DNA from: Arenibacter echinorum
GTDB taxonomy: Bacteria > Bacteroidota > Bacteroidia > Flavobacteriales > Flavobacteriaceae
NCBI RefSeq assembly: GCF_003259375.1
Contig: NZ_QLLN01000004.1
Span: forward strand, 374,495 to 438,494
DNA length: 64,000 bases
Direction of reading: 5' to 3'
The number at the start of each line of letters is the position of its first letter. The stretch's first letter is position 1. Positions 62,781 to 64,000 of this stretch are shown in pieces. The notes beneath the pieces are model-generated. The model saw nothing but the letters and a program-made list of their open reading frames with translations, was not told the origin of the DNA and did no database searches. The translations under genes and the position numbers were made by a program.

Positions 62781-64000
62781 ATGTGGCAAAAACTTTTCCC
62801 CGACCGATTTGCACTGCTAAAAACCTTTATCTGCATTTTCCTAATACTGTCCTTCTTAGTTAGGACCGTATTTTTATTTTGGAGCTTTGGGGAAATTGAC
62901 ACCTCGATCACAACACTACTCTCCACCTTTGGTATCGGGTTTTTATTCGATGTAGGCACTGTTTCCTTCTTTGCTCTGCCCTACTCTTTATATTTACTGC
63001 TGATGCCCCAAAAATTTTACGGAAGTATCGTAGACAAATCAATCACCTATTTTGCTTATACCATAGGCCTAATAATATTCCTGTTTTCGTTCTTTGCAGA
63101 AATCACTTTTTGGGACGAATTTAAAAATAGGTTCAATTTTATTGCGGTAGATTATTTGGTCTATTCCTACGAGGTGGTCAAAAATATAAACGAATCCTAC
63201 CCCATCCCCTATTTGGTCGGCCTGATTTTAATCGCAGTTGGGGTATTGATATTTATTACCTACAAAAAAGCGGCATTCAACAAAACATTTAAAAGCACCA
63301 CCCCCTTTAAAGCCAAGTTATTACCCTTCCTTGCCGTTATATTTATTGCTATTATTTCTGGATTATTTATTAAGAACAAACAGGCAGAACAGTTTGCCAA
63401 CAGGTACAACAACGAATTGTCCAAGGCCGGAATCTATTCCTTTTTTGCCGCCTTCAGGAACAACGAACTTTCTTTCGACGATTTTTATAAGACTATAAAT
63501 ACCGATAAGGCTTTTGATCTGGTGAAAGCATCCTACAAAAATGAAAAGGCAACTTTCCTAAAACCAAAAGACCATTCCATACTTAGAACAATTCAAAATA
63601 CAGATTCATTAGCCAAGTCCATTAAGCCGAACATTATTTTCATTTGTATAGAAAGCTTGAGCGGCAAATATTTGAACACCCTTGGTGGCGATTACAACAT
63701 TACCCCGACCCTGGACAGTTTGGCATCTAACGGCATATTTTTCACCAATCTGTATGCCACTGGAACAAGAACAGTCCGTGGTATGGAAGCCATAACCCTA
63801 TCCATTCCTCCTACACAGGGAAGAAGTATTGTGAAAAGAACAGACAATATAGGACTATTTACTATTGGGGAAGTATTTAAAAACATGGGGTATAGCCGTA
63901 ATTTCTTTTACGGGGGAGATGGTTATTTCGATAATATGAACACCTACTTTGGTGGCAACGGATTTAATATCGTAGACCGTGGCAGAGGTTTTCTACTGGA
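62781..64000 (+). CDS. LTA-synthase-like membrane sulfatase (3' partial)
   Basis: The open frame starts at the ATG 62781 (MWQKLFPDRFALLK) and runs off the window, so at least 406 residues are visible. The first 220 or so hold about five transmembrane helices (FICIFLILSFLVRTVFLFW, GFLFDVGTVSFFALPYSLYLLLM, AYTIGLIIFLFSFFAE). The alkaline-phosphatase-fold domain then begins with PNIIFICIESLSGKYL, with metal-binding Glu, and continues with NLYATGTRTVRGMEA, where Thr is the likely catalytic residue. The family transfers phosphoglycerol or phosphoethanolamine to envelope glycans or lipids in the periplasm. The acceptor is unknown. Confidence 0.9.
   Translation, partial: MWQKLFPDRFALLKTFICIFLILSFLVRTVFLFWSFGEIDTSITTLLSTFGIGFLFDVGTVSFFALPYSLYLLLMPQKFYGSIVDKSITYFAYTIGLIIFLFSFFAEITFWDEFKNRFNFIAVDYLVYSYEVVKNINESYPIPYLVGLILIAVGVLIFITYKKAAFNKTFKSTTPFKAKLLPFLAVIFIAIISGLFIKNKQAEQFANRYNNELSKAGIYSFFAAFRNNELSFDDFYKTINTDKAFDLVKASYKNEKATFLKPKDHSILRTIQNTDSLAKSIKPNIIFICIESLSGKYLNTLGGDYNITPTLDSLASNGIFFTNLYATGTRTVRGMEAITLSIPPTQGRSIVKRTDNIGLFTIGEVFKNMGYSRNFFYGGDGYFDNMNTYFGGNGFNIVDRGRGFLL

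Noticed and set aside
1-64000. CRISPR arrays, rRNA genes, insertion sequences and classical riboswitches
   Set aside because: No regularly spaced repeats, rRNA segments, transposase genes or recognisable riboswitch cores were found by reading the window.

Overview
The window is a stretch of a Flavobacteriia (Bacteroidota) chromosome, most likely a marine Flavobacteriaceae of the Maribacter/Arenibacter/Zobellia kind. The grounds are a type IX secretion C-terminal sorting domain on the first gene, repeated Bacteroidota-type promoters (TAnnTTTG at -7), DnaE fused to an N-terminal proofreading exonuclease, an OlsF-type acyltransferase, a flavobacterial outer-membrane beta-barrel receptor beside a two-component system, and weak Shine-Dalgarno signals. 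The genus is inference.

Layout. 1-6.8 kb: end of a secreted DUF1349/PKD/malectin protein, an ornithine cyclodeaminase-like enzyme, an exported protein of unknown role, an amidohydrolase and an exported nucleoside hydrolase. 6.94-26.03 kb: an integrated element of about 19 kb at tRNA-Asp(GUC). It is bounded by a perfect 46-bp direct repeat covering the tRNA 3' half, with internal 26-bp repeats near both ends that look like integrase arm sites. The left end carries a tyrosine recombinase, an oriT-like inverted repeat, a BfmA/BtgA-type mobilisation protein, a decayed ATPase-like frame and two helix-turn-helix proteins. No relaxase is visible, so it is probably a non-autonomous, decaying mobilisable element. 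Its cargo is an amidase, a CrtI-like FAD oxidoreductase with a truncated ferredoxin-reductase-like tail, three DUF4386 membrane proteins, a GyrI-like protein, a DUF4332 protein, an MDR oxidoreductase, a CPBP-family membrane protease, a flavodoxin, a GNAT/YoaP protein with an NTF2-like partner, and several membrane or unknown proteins.

26.1-64 kb is ordinary chromosomal backbone: DUF58, thioredoxin, DnaE, a ferritin-like DUF2383 protein, rpsP-rimM with a structured leader, a SET protein, a sulfatase, TrmN6-type methyltransferase, glutaryl-CoA dehydrogenase and a haem-binding protein. Then come a GH1 beta-glucosidase next to a glycosyltransferase and an LpxH-like phosphoesterase, a CHASE hybrid histidine kinase, TerB, fructose-bisphosphatase, a GNAT-aspartokinase pair, OlsF, a second GNAT, a TM2 protein with 11-residue repeats, VOC, 2-hydroxyacid dehydrogenase, MgtE-RsmA-DUF4286, a TPR protein, a response regulator-histidine kinase-beta-barrel receptor cluster, and the start of an LTA-synthase-like sulfatase that runs off the window.

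The most notable content is the tRNA-Asp element with both ends readable (core repeats, arm-type repeats, displaced and replaced tRNA terminators, oriT-like hairpin) and its unusual cargo. No CRISPR array, rRNA or insertion sequence was seen.
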